A DNA stretch of 64,000 bases from Cotesia glomerata (taxonomy: Eukaryota; Arthropoda; Insecta; Hymenoptera; Braconidae), in the NCBI RefSeq assembly GCF_020080835.1, contig NC_058164.1, positions 18,904,688-18,968,687 on the forward strand. Direction: 5' to 3'. Below the pieces are notes generated by a model. The model saw only the letters and a program-made list of their open reading frames with translations, was not told the DNA's origin and made no database searches. This document shows, in pieces, positions 19,365 to 30,978 of the stretch. How positions within the stretch are numbered: position 1 is the first letter of the stretch; the number at the start of each line of letters is the position of its first letter. The translations under genes and the position numbers were made by a program.

Positions 19365-21365
19365 CAGTGTAAACTCTATATAACGTTACTCTATATAACG
19401 ACAAACTCCTTAAAGCGTCGAAATCACTTGTCTTTGGTTGGTTTAGCTTGTCTTTCATACAATGATACACTCTATGTAGCATTACACTCACTCTCAATAA
19501 CGACAACAATTAAGTGGCATCATGGATACCGAACTTTCTAAGAAATTCTTTCTTTTGTTTACAAATTGGAATAGCTTATGCACGTGTAGACTGTTGTTGA
19601 CCATGACTCATAAGTAGGAGTCATGGATTATCTATACCTTATCATTATCATATTCTTAGTTGTTCACAAGCTTTCAAACTGTAAACATGGCTAATAAAAG
19701 AAAATCGCTGTGCATTGACGAAAAAGTTTTAATGATAGAAAACGTGCAATAGAAACTGGAGAGAAGATAAGTGATTGGCAGACGCTTTGGATTTTGTCAC
19801 TCTACCGTCTCCACAATATGGAAAAATAAAGAAAAAATTCTCCAAGCAGAGGACGAGGGGAAATCTTCCAAAAAATTAAAAAAACCTAAGTACGAAGATT
19901 TGGATCAAGCTATACTATCATGGTTTCACCGACATCGCCAGAATAATATGCCTATCTCGGGGCCGATTGTGAAAGCTAAGGCGGAGAATTTTGCTAAAGA
20001 ACTTAGTTTAACTTCTTTCAAAGCATCAGAAGGATGGCTCGGAAAGTTCAAGCAACGTCATCATATCAACTATGGTAAAATAAACGGAGAAGCACGAAGT
20101 GTTGATACAAATGTTACTTATGATTGGATTAATAGAGTGTGGTCAAAATTGACAGAAAAATACACCCCAAGTGACATTTTCAATGCTGATGAAGCAGGAA
20201 TATTCTTTAAGTTGACTCCAGATAAAACTCTGAAATATAAAGGGGAAAAGTGTGTGAGAGGAAAGCTCTCCAAGGAACGTATTACAGTGCTTGTGGCAGC
20301 TAATATGGATGGCACAGAAAAAAAAAGCTGATGGTAATAGGCAAATCGAAAAATCCGCGCTGTTTCAAGAACATTAAAAAATTGCCAGTGACGTATAAAG
20401 CTAATAAATCAGCTTGGATGACCAGTCAACTTTTTGAAGAAGTGCGAAAGTGGGATGCAGAATTAAAGGGACGGAAAATTTTACTTCTTATTGACAACTG
20501 CCCTGCCCACCCGCTTATATCAAACCTTGAAAACATAGAGTTGGTATTTTTCCCTCCAAATACGACTAGTGTCTTGCAGCCAATAGACCAGAGTGTAATT
20601 AAAAGCCTCAAGGGTCACTATAGAAAAAAATTATTGATGGAGCTAGTCGAATCTGAGGGTAAAACTTCTGTTAATATGCTGCATGCAATAAATTTTTTAT
20701 CTAAAACCTGGGAAGAAGTGACACCGACAACTATACAACACTCTTTTCGACATGCTGGACTTTGTACTCATTCTACGAGTGATGAGGTGGAAACAGAACC
20801 TGAGTTAGATGACGACCTTCCATTAACTGAGTGGGTTCAACAGTTTAACGTGGCAGGAAATTTTGAGGAAAACCTTCAAACCTACATCGAAGTAGACGAC
20901 TGCCTGCTTACAGCAGCTTCACTCACAGACAAGGAAATTTTGGATTCAGCGAGAAAAACTGAGGATCAAGAACAAGGAGATGAAGAAGATGAGACAGATG
21001 AGCTTGAGCCTCTGCTGAGCATTAAAGAAGCTCTGGAAGCAGCTAAATTATTAGAAAAATATTTCCTTTATGACCAAGATCTCTCAATATCGCAAGATAT
21101 GAATAAAATAAGTAAAAAAATACAACAAAAATATTGGTGCAGCAAAAGACGTCAGACAAAAATAACAGACTATACGCAATAGCGTTGTTAATAAATAGTT
21201 AAATAAATAAAATTACTTTTTATGCACATAACTAAAATAAAAATATAGTCTAAAGTAAATTTTTTTTTCCTAGCTCTAATTTTTCTTCTCTCTATTTAAC
21301 GTTAACTCTCTATAACGTCATAACATTCACGGTCCCTTCAGTGACGTTATATAGAGTTTACACTG
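19365..21365 (+). mobile_element. 2001-bp pogo/Tigger DNA transposon
   Basis: Terminal inverted repeats begin CAGTGTAAACTCTATATAAC (19365) and end in the complementary GTTATATAGAGTTTACACTG (21365). Both sides are flanked by TA (19363-19364 and 21366-21367), the target duplication of the Tc1/mariner-pogo superfamily. The TIR motif is itself repeated in subterminal position (CTCTATATAACG near 19391, CTCTCTATAACG near 21305). It encloses one transposase gene that is disabled by two stops and a frameshift. It sits between N2 and the resumed family I repeat, so it is among the youngest insertions in this nest. Confidence 0.95.
19687..21182 (+). pseudogene. Tigger/jerky-like DDE transposase, disabled
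   Basis: ATG at 19687 (MANKRKSLCIDEKVLMIENV) opens a CENP-B-type N-terminal helix-turn-helix. In-frame TAG (19750-19752) and TAA (19768-19770) break it, and the frame continues from 19771 with IGRRFGFCHSTVSTIWKN. A second DNA-binding domain of the Tc5/CENP-B type follows (to about 20085, W-L-GKFKQRH). The catalytic triad is intact: Asp at 20188-20190 (NADEAG), Asp at 20493-20495 (LLIDNCPAHP) and Asp at 20586-20588 (LQPIDQS), 31 codons apart for the last two. A run of nine A bases at 20317-20325 shifts the frame, giving TGA at 20329-20331. The frame resumes from 20331 to TAG at 21180-21182. The tail is acidic. The element cannot make active transposase, but the few lesions indicate recent activity. 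Confidence 0.93.
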
Positions 21366-21451
21366 TATATGTATATATGAAAAATATATCAAAATGCATG
21401 TGAGTACTCAAATGAAAGCTCTTGATGAGCGTAACATCGGGATGAGCTTAC
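21366..21451. repeat. resumed half of family I repeat
   Basis: GTATATATGAAAAATATATC and TGAGTACTCAAATGAAAGCTC...TAACATCGGGATGAGCTTA continue the unit interrupted at 18448. This confirms that N2 and the Tigger entered this repeat. Confidence 0.75.
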
Positions 21452-21690
21452 CCACTGACAAAAAAAGTACTACTCTTGAGAAAATTTTCTTGTCACAAAA
21501 ATATATATTCTCGATAATTTTCAAGAATATATTTTCTTGTCTCAAGAATTGATCGAACTAATCGAAGTATTTATTGTTTAATTCAAGTGAACACATTCGT
21601 TTGTTAATCTATCAAAATTGATACCAACATATTATTATCACGATAGATGTTGATATTTTTTTGTCAAAAAAAATTTTATCAGTGCATCTT
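21452..21690. mobile_element. small TIR element (MITE-like)
   Basis: It starts CCCACTGACAAAAAAAGTAC and ends TTTTTTTGTCAAAAAAAATT...ATCAGTG, an imperfect inverted pair. The interior has TTCTTGTCACAAAAATATAT and AATATATTTTCTTGTC in opposite sense. After it the family I phrase resumes (ATTAAGAAATGAC at about 21704). Confidence 0.45.
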
Positions 21691-21769
21691 TAAAAATATC
21701 AATAATTAAGAAATGACTTTGTATCTTGTGAACTATTGAAATTTTTAAAGATGTAAGCTTTTTTTTCTA

Positions 21770-22340
21770 ATTTTATGGTTTTAATTTAATTTTTTTTTTT
21801 TTTTTTGTTTAACTGAGGTCTTTTTTTTTTTTTTGCTTCATTTTGATTTTTTTTCTTTCAGTTCTCGGCGATACTCAGGACTCATAAAAATCGTGGTTTT
21901 CCCTCGATGACGTTTTCCGGGAGGAGAATATCTAGATTTTGATGATAATGGCTTAAAAAAAAAAATTTTTTTTCCATATGATTTTTTGTGGAGAGGGCCG
22001 TCGTACCCCAGAAAAAAATTTTTTTTAATTTTTTGCAAAATTTTGACCGATTTATTCGAAATAGATGGAAAATAAACGAATTTGATGGTGAAAAGCTACA
22101 GAAACCGTCAAAAACCGTTAGGGGTGCCGTCGTGCCCCAGGCTCCCCTGATTAACTTTTTACATATTATTACTGTCAATTTGACAGTTTTTATCTGTAAA
22201 TCTGACATCGTATGGTTATGTTATTTTCACATATTATTTTTGTAAATTTGACAGTTTTTCTTTGTAAATCTAACAAAATCTGACCATATCAATTTAACAT
22301 TCCCATATCTGTCATTTCCACAGATTTTTTTTTCGTGAAT
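21770..22340. other. non-coding, T-runs and family L-like end
   Basis: Long T-runs, then CGTCGTACCCCAG and CGTCGTGCCCCAG phrases (about 21999 and 22129) that look like a short duplicated motif, then the TGTCAATTTGACAG repeats that mark family L (22165-22340, ending near TTTTTTTTTCGTG). Overlapping open frames here come from low-complexity sequence. Confidence 0.4.
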
Positions 22341-22514
22341 AATGATCAATCGACAATATTTCCAGTGGTTATTTATTTTAAGAAAAATAACGAATTATTG
22401 CTCAGAAGTTTAACAATCATATCAGACTGTAATATACATGACTCGACTGCACTTATAACGTCTTTTTGAAAATCATTACTGATTTTATAAAGTGCTTGTC
22501 CGAATGATTTCGGA

Positions 22515-22635
22515 ATAATTAATGATTTCTTCATATGAACAAAGCCTTATTACATAGAAATAAATATTTAGTTCCACCAAATAATATTTAGTAACAGGTA
22601 CTAAATATTTCTTTGGTAAGTATTGTCGGTAGATG
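22515..22635 (+). repeat. fragment of family S element
   Basis: ATGAACAAAGCCTTATTACA through GTATTGTCGGTAGATG is almost identical to 45915-46015 inside element S. It is cut off at 22635 where element P begins. Confidence 0.8.
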
Positions 22636-22985
22636 CACTGTTAAAAATATTTGTAAAATTACACTAATGCGAAGTTATAAAACAATTTTGGTAATTTTTC
22701 AAAAGATGTCAGGAAACTAGTAGGATGTATTGTAATTTTACGATTTTCATGTAAAAATCCTAATCGTATTGGAATTTTACGGAACTGTTCGTCGAATTTC
22801 AATAAAAAACTTTGAGATTTACAAACATTGTTTGTAATATGGTTTACTGAAAATTTTTGTAAAAACACAAAACAAAGTTGTAATAGAAATTACAATGAAG
22901 TCATTGAAAATTTAGTAACTTTCTTTAAATTAGTGTCTCTAATATTATTATTAAAGATATTTTCATGACCGATTGTATATATATA

Positions 22986-23384
22986 ATGAAAGTTTCATGC
23001 CATCTTGGTCAAATGACTAGTGGATCTAATTCAAGCCGAGAGATGGATACTTCCATCTTCCCTATTGGTCGAGAGACATCCTCTCTGTACATAAGTTCGA
23101 TGGAAATCCATCAAACTTGAATACTAGTAAAGCTGGAAGCTTGTAGTATCTATTCGAGTAATAAAGATGTTTATTGAAATGAAAGAAAATGAAAGAAATT
23201 TGAATGAGAGTAAAGACAAACTTTGAAAAAATAAATGGGGTTGGTTGCCAAGCCAGGAATCGAACCTGGATCTCCCTGATAACATGTCAGGAGCTCTACC
23301 AGTTAAGCTACCGGGCTCCTTCCATCTCTCGGCTTGAATTAGATCCACTAGTCATTTGACCAAGATGGCATGAAACTTTCATTG
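22986..23384. mobile_element. foldback unit with 60-bp perfect arms
   Basis: AATGAAAGTTTCATGCCATC...GAATTAGATCCACT-type arms at 22986-23046 and 23321-23384 are inverted copies of each other, apparently without mismatch. The interior is about 270 bp, with the tRNA-like module abutting the right arm and pointing leftwards. Perfect arms suggest recent origin. Confidence 0.8.
23242..23321 (-). other. well-preserved tRNA-like sequence
   Basis: Read on the minus strand it begins GGAGCCCGGTAGCTTAACTG. The A box (TAGCTTAACTGG) and B box (GGTTCGATTCC) both match the pol III internal promoter consensus. D stem (AGCT/AGCT), anticodon stem (CCTGA/TCAGG, seven-base loop CATGTTA) and T arm (CCAGG-TTCGATT-CCTGG) fold. 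The acceptor stem does not pair (the 3' side reads CTTGGCA) and position 33 is A rather than U, so it is not a functional tRNA. It is probably tRNA-derived and may be transcribed by pol III. Confidence 0.7.
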
Positions 23385-23611
23385 TAACTTTCTTTGTAAT
23401 ATTCAAATTTCTATTGTAAAATTAAATCGTGAATTTTATTTTCACTCACAATTATTATTGTTTATGTGTGTGGTAATTTTACAAAACTTTTTGCTAAATT
23501 ACGATGAAAACATCTTATATTTGCAAACATTGTTTGTAATTTCATTTACTATAAGTTTTTTGTTATAGCAATTTTGTACAATATAAGGAGGGCCGTTTTT
23601 TTTCCTCAATT

Positions 23612-24252
23612 TTATGCACATAGAAAAAAGGTTCACTTGAGCTAAAAAATATTTTTCTTCCTAATTATTTTCTTGAGCGAAAAAAAAATTTTTTTTTGAC
23701 ACAAGAAATTTCACTTATTCCAACAAAATTAATTCTCTTGCTTTAAGAAATACGTATCTTGATCCAAAAAAATTTATTTAAGTCAAAAAAATTTTCTTGT
23801 TTTGAGAAAATTCAGCATCTTACTCCAAGAAATTTAATTCTTGATAGAAGTAAATTTTTTGTCTTGAGAAAATTTCTCTCTTGCTCCAAAAAATTAAATA
23901 TCTCGATAGAAGTAAATTTTCATTCATATTTTTATTGATTAACATGTCAAATAGGAAGGTCAAATTATATTGAATTATTTTTTTTCATTCAATATGTATA
24001 ATTGCACGCTAAAATAATATAAAATAAGTATCAAATATTCAAGAGAAAAATTTTCTCAAGGCGAGAAAATTTTTTTCTCAGCTGAAGTAGGTGGCGCTGC
24101 TTCCCTAAAGTATCTAAAATCTTGATCAAATATAAAAATTTATTGTATCAAGTATTTATGATAATTTGAATTAAAAAAAAATAATTTCCACCAAGAATAG
24201 AATTTAATTTAATAGAATTTTTCCAGTTAAGAAATTTTTCTTTCTGTGCATA
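23612..24252 (+). mobile_element. family G TIR element, copy G1
   Basis: It starts TATGCACATAGAAAAAAGGT and ends TTTTTCTTTCTGTGCATA. The interior is AAGAAAATTT/TTTTCTTG-rich with the phrase GGTGGCGCTGCTTCCCTAAA (about 24092). Near-identical copies are G2 (38821-39519) and G3 (54814-55521, inverted). G1 lacks the ACTTCGGCC block found in the other two. Confidence 0.75.
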
Positions 24253-25012
24253 ATTAAATACTTCCCCGTAATTCAAAAAATAAAAAATAAAAAAATAAAA
24301 ATTTCCATTGATTATTTATGGTCAACTTTAATGTTCGTGAACAATATATTCAGTAGACAATCAATTATTTGAGATACTAATTTTTTTCTTAGGTGGAAAT
24401 AATCACGTTCGAAATCTTCAGTGTTTCATTTTCACTTTTAATTTAAATCATAATTATTGAATATATTCCTCTATCACTACCTACAGTATAACTTCTGAAA
24501 TATGTTTTATATAAAACTAATGAGAAAAATTATTTTTAAATACTCCAAGTTTGGATTTTGTTATAAATCATTTTCTTATGTTTTTGAAAATATTTTTAAA
24601 AATTTTTTTTTAATTATAAAGCTGAAGTTCAATATGATTATAAATTTGAACCATAATAGCGTCTACTTGTTGATGTAAACCGATGTATCAAAAAACAACA
24701 ATTTCTTTCATATTTATTTTTACTAATTTTCAGACTATAATTGTTTATTTGTAATATAAAATTTGAGGCATCATTTATCTTTTATAAATTTTAATATTAC
24801 GTTCAAATGATAATTTCAGGATGGATTTATTTGAACGAATATATGTTAGACTCTAATTTTTATAATATTTAATGATTATAAATAATGTAAAAGTTAGTTA
24901 TTTTCCATCAATATACAGCATCTAATAACACAAATAATGTAAAAGTAAGTTGTATTGCTCCATTACCCCGTAGGATTAGCTTATAAGAATGATGAGACAT
25001 TGAATCACCTAT

Positions 25013-25082
25013 CGGTCGTACGGCGTAGGGTGTTAGGTATCGGTCTGGCAAGTGCGTGGCTCGTGTTCGATTCTTATTTAGG
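25013..25082 (+). other. tRNA-like module, diverged family A core
   Basis: CGGTCGTACGGCGTAGGGTG, GGTCTGGCAAGTGCG and TGTTCGATTCTT align with the family A modules. The upstream phrase TTAGCTTATAAGAATGATGA and downstream TTTTCACTTTATATTTA are also shared, but no GGCCAAG subrepeats lie nearby. The core may therefore move or persist apart from the rest of family A. Confidence 0.55.
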
Positions 25083-25507
25083 GTAAATGCATTTTTCACT
25101 TTATATTTAATGAATAGCAATTTAAGATCTACATGAGGTGCCAAAGATCAGAAAATTTAATTAGCGCTTCATAAAAATAAAATCACAACAAATATCAAAT
25201 CAAATTATTCTTTTTTACTATTTCAACTAACAACTACCTATATATATTTTTCTCGGGGTACTAAACTTACAAAACATTTTTAATAGAATTTGTTTTGTAA
25301 AATTACAATCTCGTATTGTAATATTGTTAAACAAATTGCCGATAGATGTTTAGTAAATTACAAAAACTGTTTCGTAATTTTCCTAAATTAAGTTGGAATA
25401 AAAAGTGGAGTAAATTTACAAAACTGTGTATTATAATTACTACATTGTGGTGCGTAAAAACTTCCAACACATTTTTAGTAAAAATACTATAGAAATTTTT
25501 AACAGTG

Positions 25508-27185
25508 TAGTTTATTCAGAAATGCATATTATTTTGATAATAATAGTAACTAGTTAAAATAATAATAATAGCTATTATTACTGATTACCATCATAATAGT
25601 AGTAGTAACCATCAGGATGGTAACTACTACAATTCAGATGGTTTACATAATTATTTAAATAATATTTACTACTATCGAATTCAGTTAATAGATTTTACCA
25701 TAACTAGATAGTAATCTCTACTATAAAATTTTCTCCGTGTATAAAACGCCCAGCGAAGCGGGTGGGTAACAGCTAGTAACGCATATAACCATTAAAAAAA
25801 ACTTCATTTTTTTACCGAGGAATCAATGAAATTTACTGAGAAATCAGTAAAACACGTTTTTCAATACAAATCAACTAGAATAACTTTCGGATAAATTAAT
25901 CGATTTTGATGTCTTTACTAGAACAGCGTTACTAAGAGAGCTTAATTATGATATTTTGTAGATATTTTCAGAAAGAAAATCTGATCTGATAGAGGATTGA
26001 AAAATTATATCAATACTCCATGTGTTTTTTAAACTAACTATCTCACGAACAAATCAAAAAATTTAGACCAACTTGGAGGAGTTCGACACAGTTTTTTACA
26101 CACTCATAGTTATTTTATGACATCAAAAATGACCAATCAATTCCAACGTGATTGAAGGCAATTGACGGGGTTTTTTTTCGAACAATAAAACAATCTATTA
26201 CAAAAAAAAAAAAAAACAAATAGATTATAAATTCAGAAAGTATAATAAATAAATATTTTTTTAAATTATACAATATATATTATTAAAAATAAATTATTAA
26301 CAATTTTTCAAAATTTCGCTTCATTTAAGAAAATTCATAAGTAAGAAAAAAATATTTTTGTGTTGTCTGAATGGAAACTTGTTTACAGTTTGATAAGACT
26401 ATTTTCATAACCTTTGCTTCAAAATTTTGACGCTAACACCTATAAAGTTCAAAAAGCATTTATTCGTATGAAATATTCAAAATACTTTAACTCAACAGCA
26501 AATCGAGCATGAGTTATTTTAATCATTTTACATCTATGATTACCTGGATTAATACGCAGGTGCAAACAAAAATCGACTACCACATTTTTTTAGTCAAGAT
26601 TCTTATACAATGGAAAACGATTCGAAAATGTAACCTGAAAAGAGAGTAGGGACAATACAGGTGCCTTTTTCCAGATCCACCTGCACTGCATACATTTCTT
26701 AGTACAACGTAAATGCATGCATCGTACAGTTTTTAATCATTTATTATGAACCTAAAGTAAACATTTGAATTTAGATAAAAACATCTAAGAAACAACACTT
26801 ATCTAATATAGTATTAGAAATTCATTATGAGATTCTATAACACAATGAAAATGAAATTCAATGATAAAGTTTGACGATTTTATGGATATGAGTCGAATCA
26901 ATCTGTAAATAAAGTTTAAACATTTAAGATAAAAACTGTTTTATCGAATAGTATCATAAGAGGTAAATGAACCCATAAATATAAAAACAAATTTTCAAGC
27001 ATATCAAGTTATCTATGCATTAGCGACGATTATTTCAGTAAAAATTTACTTTTTAGATTGTCATACTATAGAGCATTTTGAAATAAAAGAAATGAATATG
27101 TTTGAAATTCTTATATCTATTTCTGATACTAATAAAAAACTATTTCTAAATAAAGGTCATGGAGGGTTGATAAATAGTAAAAAAT
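25508..27185. other. AT-rich stretch, no gene
   Basis: 25540-25740 has AATAGTAGTAGTAACCATCA-type inverted words. 25790-26170 resembles a heavily diverged family H interior (AACTTTCGGATAAATTAATC, ACTATCTCACGAACAAATC). 26170-27180 is AT-rich and without repeats that I recognise. No credible ORF. Confidence 0.4.
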
Positions 27186-27189
27186 GATA

Positions 27190-27388
27190 AAAAAAAATGA
27201 ACTTGATGTTAAAGAAAAATTTTGAGCCAAGAATATCATTTGAATAAGCTTGATCATCTTGAATAAAGTGAAAAAAATTCTTTAACTAAGAAATTATTCT
27301 TGGTTCAAGTAAATTTTACTTGATTAAAGATTTTTTCTTAGTCCAAGAATTTTATTCTTGAATCAAGTTAATTTTTTTATTAGTGTAT
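27190..27388. mobile_element. family J MITE, copy J2
   Basis: TGAACTTGATG...TTGAATCAAGTTAATTTTTT with internal TTCTTGGTTCAAGTAAATTT and AGAATTTTATTCTTGAATC words matches J1 and J3. Confidence 0.55.
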
Positions 27389-27389
27389 G

Positions 27390-27900
27390 TAAAATAGCGA
27401 AAATCCAATACTTTTCAACGAAAGTGCACGCACTTGGGTCATCGATTTCGAAGCTGATATTTTCCTCCAAAGTACAATAAGAAAAGGCGCCATTCGGACA
27501 AGCCTGACATGAATAGATAGATTTATTTAACGAATATAGGATTTTTTCAAAATTTTTCATGAAACAAATTGAAAAAATCATCGAAAGTAGACAAATTATA
27601 GCTTAAATTAGAGATGATTAAGTGAACTTAATCAAGTGAGATAAAATCAATACATTTGAACTATCCTTGACGGTAAAAATATTATTTTCATAAAATTGTC
27701 AAAACTAAACATTTTTTAAAAATGAAAAAAATTTTCAAACACCCACAACTCCGAAACTAACTGACCGATTTTGCGCTCATCTTCAATCTTTATTTCAGTA
27801 TTGATTCATAGGATGAGCCCACAAAATTTCATAAAGATCGGTTTTGAAAACTGTGGGCGCAATCCTGCCGACATGGCGCATTAAATCCTAAATATGTATG
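27390..27900. repeat. diverged family M repeat and flank
   Basis: CGCTCATCTTCAATC and CCTGCCGACATGGCGCATTA (to 27887) correspond to the family M ending. The rest is AT-rich. No gene. Confidence 0.45.
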
Positions 27901-28873
27901 TATGTGTAGGGAAAGGGGGGGGGGGGGGCAAAGTGGGCCCCTTAAGGAAAAAATGATCATATCTGTACTTTTTTTTTACTCTTTCCACTACTTTTTAGCC
28001 CCTTGTTTGTAATTCAACATTTATAAGCTTTGTCCATTAAAATAAAAAAATCTAGAATGTGGGGCAAAGTGGACCCCCTCCAAAAATCTTGTTATAAACA
28101 TTTTTTTCGCACATTTTGAAAGATTTGAGTTATGATTCTTTTCAGACGAATAAAACTTTTGCGCATGAGCAATGAGGTGCTTTTTTCGACTAATTTTTTC
28201 TTGATAATTTTCACAGCTCAGCAGCATTTCATAGCATTATTTCAATCAAAGATGGGTTATTTTACTGAGAATTGAATAGTCTACAAAACTTCCTATCGTG
28301 ACGTAATCGCAACTCACACTGACGAGGGAGTATGGACCACCAAATCCAATTTTTTCATAAAATTTACGTTCTTCTTTCCTTTTCTCGTCACTGGGAAGAG
28401 CTACGAAAAACATTTGAATGACTATTTGTAGTAAATTCAATTTTCTACAAAAAAGACCCCGAGCACTAAATTGCTAACATCAATATTTCAGAAGATAATA
28501 ACGTCTTAAATTTTCGTAGTTTTTAATTTTTATCTACGATCACTTCCAAACAAAACTGTTGTTCTTTCATTATATATGATATATATATTATTCAATATTT
28601 ATGATATATATATATCATTACGTCTTTAACAAACTACTTCTTTTAAAAAATTAGGAGAATTACAGAAAATCTGGGGTATTTTATTTGTCAAATTGATCAC
28701 TTATGAACTCAACCCTTTATGATTTGGCTGAAAAATTTTTGTCCTCTTTTACATGACCAAAATATGTTTTTAGGATTTTAAAAAATTTTTTTACCCAACC
28801 CAAGAAAGAATGAATTTAAAAATAATCGGCTTTTTATTCTCAAATAGCCATCACTTTTTTAAAAATTGATCTT

Positions 28874-30112
28874 CCCATGTAGGAGTCCCCAGAGTTGAAC
28901 GACGGGGCCAAGCTTGCGCCAACACTGGGACGCCAGGCTTGGCGTCCCAGAGTTGGGCCAAGACTGGGGAACTCAGCCTTGGCCGTTCCTTTGGTGAACC
29001 AGACTTGGGCCAAGGCTGGGTTAACTAGCCTCGGCCGTCCAATGGCGCGCCAGTCTTGGGCCAAGACTGGCTCACCTAGCTCTGGCTATTTGATGGTACG
29101 CCATACTTGGGCCAAGGATGGGTTACCTAGTCTTGGCCATTCAATGGAAAATCTAAAGTTAAATAATCATTAAGTAATATAATTTTTAACAGTAAATATT
29201 CTTTGTTTAACGAATATTTATTAGCTAATGCTACAATCGAAAATTTATTATTTAACAAAAACAATTACATATCATCAAGATTGATATGGTATTAAAAAAA
29301 ATAAAAGATAATAATTTACAGTTGAATTTTTAATGTTGATAATTTTAAACATTAAAATTAATAATAAAATATTAAAAATGTACAGAACGATTTACAAAGT
29401 CTAAAGTAATATAAGAAATTGACTCTTGCATTTTTTTACCTAATAAACATTTGTAAAAAATAGTTAATTTTCATCAAAACACAATATTAAATATCCTAAG
29501 TTATATAAATAAACCTTCACCTTATAGATTTAGTTTATGAGAATGATGAGATGTATTTCAACATATCGGTCGTACGGTGTAGGGGTTAGTTATCGGTCTG
29601 GCAAGCGTGCGGCTCGGGTTCGAATCTCGGTTAGGACGGATGCGAATTTCACTTTATTTCTTTACTTTGCGAAAATTAGGTTTAAATTAAGAGTTAAGCG
29701 GTCTGAATTTGCGTTGGATCTACATCAGAAATAAAATTTAAAAAATTTTTGAAAATTAACTATGGCTCAGCCCTGGCAACCAAGCTTGGCCCAGGGGGGG
29801 GGGGGGAAGTGAGGTGGACCGAGAGCTCCGCTGTCCATCTTACAGCAACAAAGAAAGTATATTTCTAATGTATTTTATCTCAAATTTGTGATGATTGGTT
29901 GTTGTTGTACTACACAAACAACAACAAACTTCAGTAAATAGCTAATCGCTAACTCACTATAATCTACCACTTCCTACTACCCTGAGATGCTACCTGATGC
30001 AGTCATGGCAACCAACCGTGGCCCCATGTTATCATTCCAGATTTCCACCAAGGCTGGGCCAACTCTGGCTTACAAGCTTGGGCCAGAGTTTCACAGAGTT
30101 AGGCCACGAAAA
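28874..30112 (+). mobile_element. family A TIR element, copy A2
   Basis: It starts CCCATGTAGGAGTCCCCAGA, then GGGCCAAG subrepeats (28905-29150), an AT-rich core with tRNA-like module (29567-29636), and the right subrepeats. The right side is interrupted at 29797-30010 by a poly-G tract and about 200 bp beginning AAGTGAGGTGGACCGAGAGC. The terminal right TIR appears lost. Order and orientation match A1. Confidence 0.7.
29567..29636 (+). other. tRNA-like module in family A (A2)
   Basis: CGGTCGTACGGTGTAGGGGT, GGTCTGGCAAGCGTGCGGCT and GGGTTCGAATCTCGG. It is the best preserved of the family A modules, with a five-pair T arm. Anticodon and acceptor stems still do not form. Confidence 0.6.
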
Positions 30113-30322
30113 AGAAAGTGGTAAAATTTGACGAACCGTTTTTTTCATTTCTTTTTTTTACTTTTTAGAATCAATGAGAATTTTTTTGACAAAAACCACT
30201 TTTAATCATTATCAAAAGTATAAATGATTCATTATTCACCTTTTTTATAAAAAATTTCAGGGGGCCCACTTTGCCCCCAAAATTTTGAGTCCTAAATTTC
30301 AGGGGAGTCCACTTTGCCCCTA

Positions 30323-30976
30323 GGCGTCAACAACTTTGAATGAAGTAAAAAAAGGACAAATAAAAAACTATATCATGTGTTAAGCCTGACTTTAAGATTA
30401 TGTCCAAAAAATAAAAAGAAGTTAATACTAATTTATTATTTAATAATTCCAGGTCATGTATTGAATTTTTTAATGCTCAAAATTACAATACTATATATTC
30501 GCATAACTGAACCTAATTTAGAAATTGCAAAAACAAAGAAAAATTTTATTTTGAATTCAAAAATTCACATTTTTGAAAAAAAAAAAACAGTTCTAAAAAT
30601 TTCAGGATCTTTTAAGGTTAGTACAATGTATTATACAAAAAAAATTGAACCAAAATTTTGATGTCGATCATCATTTTCGACGATGTTCAAAAATTTAAAA
30701 TTTGAAAAATTTGGCATTTTTCAAAATTTTTTTCCAAAATATTTTTTTTTTTCAATAGCCCTAAGTGTCCCCTATCAAACAAACGAAAGTCTATTTCTGT
30801 ATCTATAATAGCGTTCGAGATATTACAAAATCAAAATTAAACAACTGGAAAAATCGTGAAATTTTTAATTTGCGTATCTTTTGAAAAAAAAATTTTTTTT
30901 TTTTCCTTTCGCAGAACTTCGTTATATGATAAAAGAAAACTTCTGACCAAAATTTGTCCAAATCGAAAGAGTTTGT
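30323..30976. other. AT-rich, no gene
   Basis: Low-complexity A/T DNA ending at the LINE boundary. The 94-codon plus-strand frame at 30377-30661 is Lys/Ile-rich and has no motif. I treat it as chance. Confidence 0.45.
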
Positions 30977-30978
30977 TT

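Larger units (their letters stand above)
22636..25507. mobile_element. element P, TIR element with nested insertions
   Basis: The left end CACTGTTAAAAATATTTG (22636) and right end ATTTTTAACAGTG (25495-25507) form the TIR. TTGTAAAATTACA-type words recur through the interior in both directions. Nested inside are an inverted-repeat unit with a tRNA-like module (22986-23384), a family G element (23612-24252) and a diverged family A core with a second tRNA-like module (25013-25082). No coding sequence. Confidence 0.65.
27905..30322. mobile_element. element K with GGGGCAAAGTGG ends, split by A2
   Basis: The left side has GGGGCAAAGTGGGCCCC after a poly-G run (about 27911-27942) and a second GGGGCAAAGTGGACCCCC (about 28061). 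The right side has the inverse twice (GGGGCCCACTTTGCCCCC at about 30260 and GTCCACTTTGCCCC at about 30306). The interior is AT-rich and non-coding. A2 is inserted in it. A K fragment recurs at 38400-38612. Confidence 0.6.

Noticed and set aside
13818..22338. One very long family L element spanning 13.8-22.3 kb
   Set aside because: CACGGAAAAAAAGACTCTGT and the TGTCATTTCCACAGATTTTT end near 22330 look related, but the match is weak and no continuous L sequence links them. I treat them as two copies.
23242..23321. Functional tRNA gene on the minus strand
   Set aside because: Promoter boxes and three arms are present, but the acceptor stem does not pair and position 33 is not U, so it is recorded as tRNA-like only.
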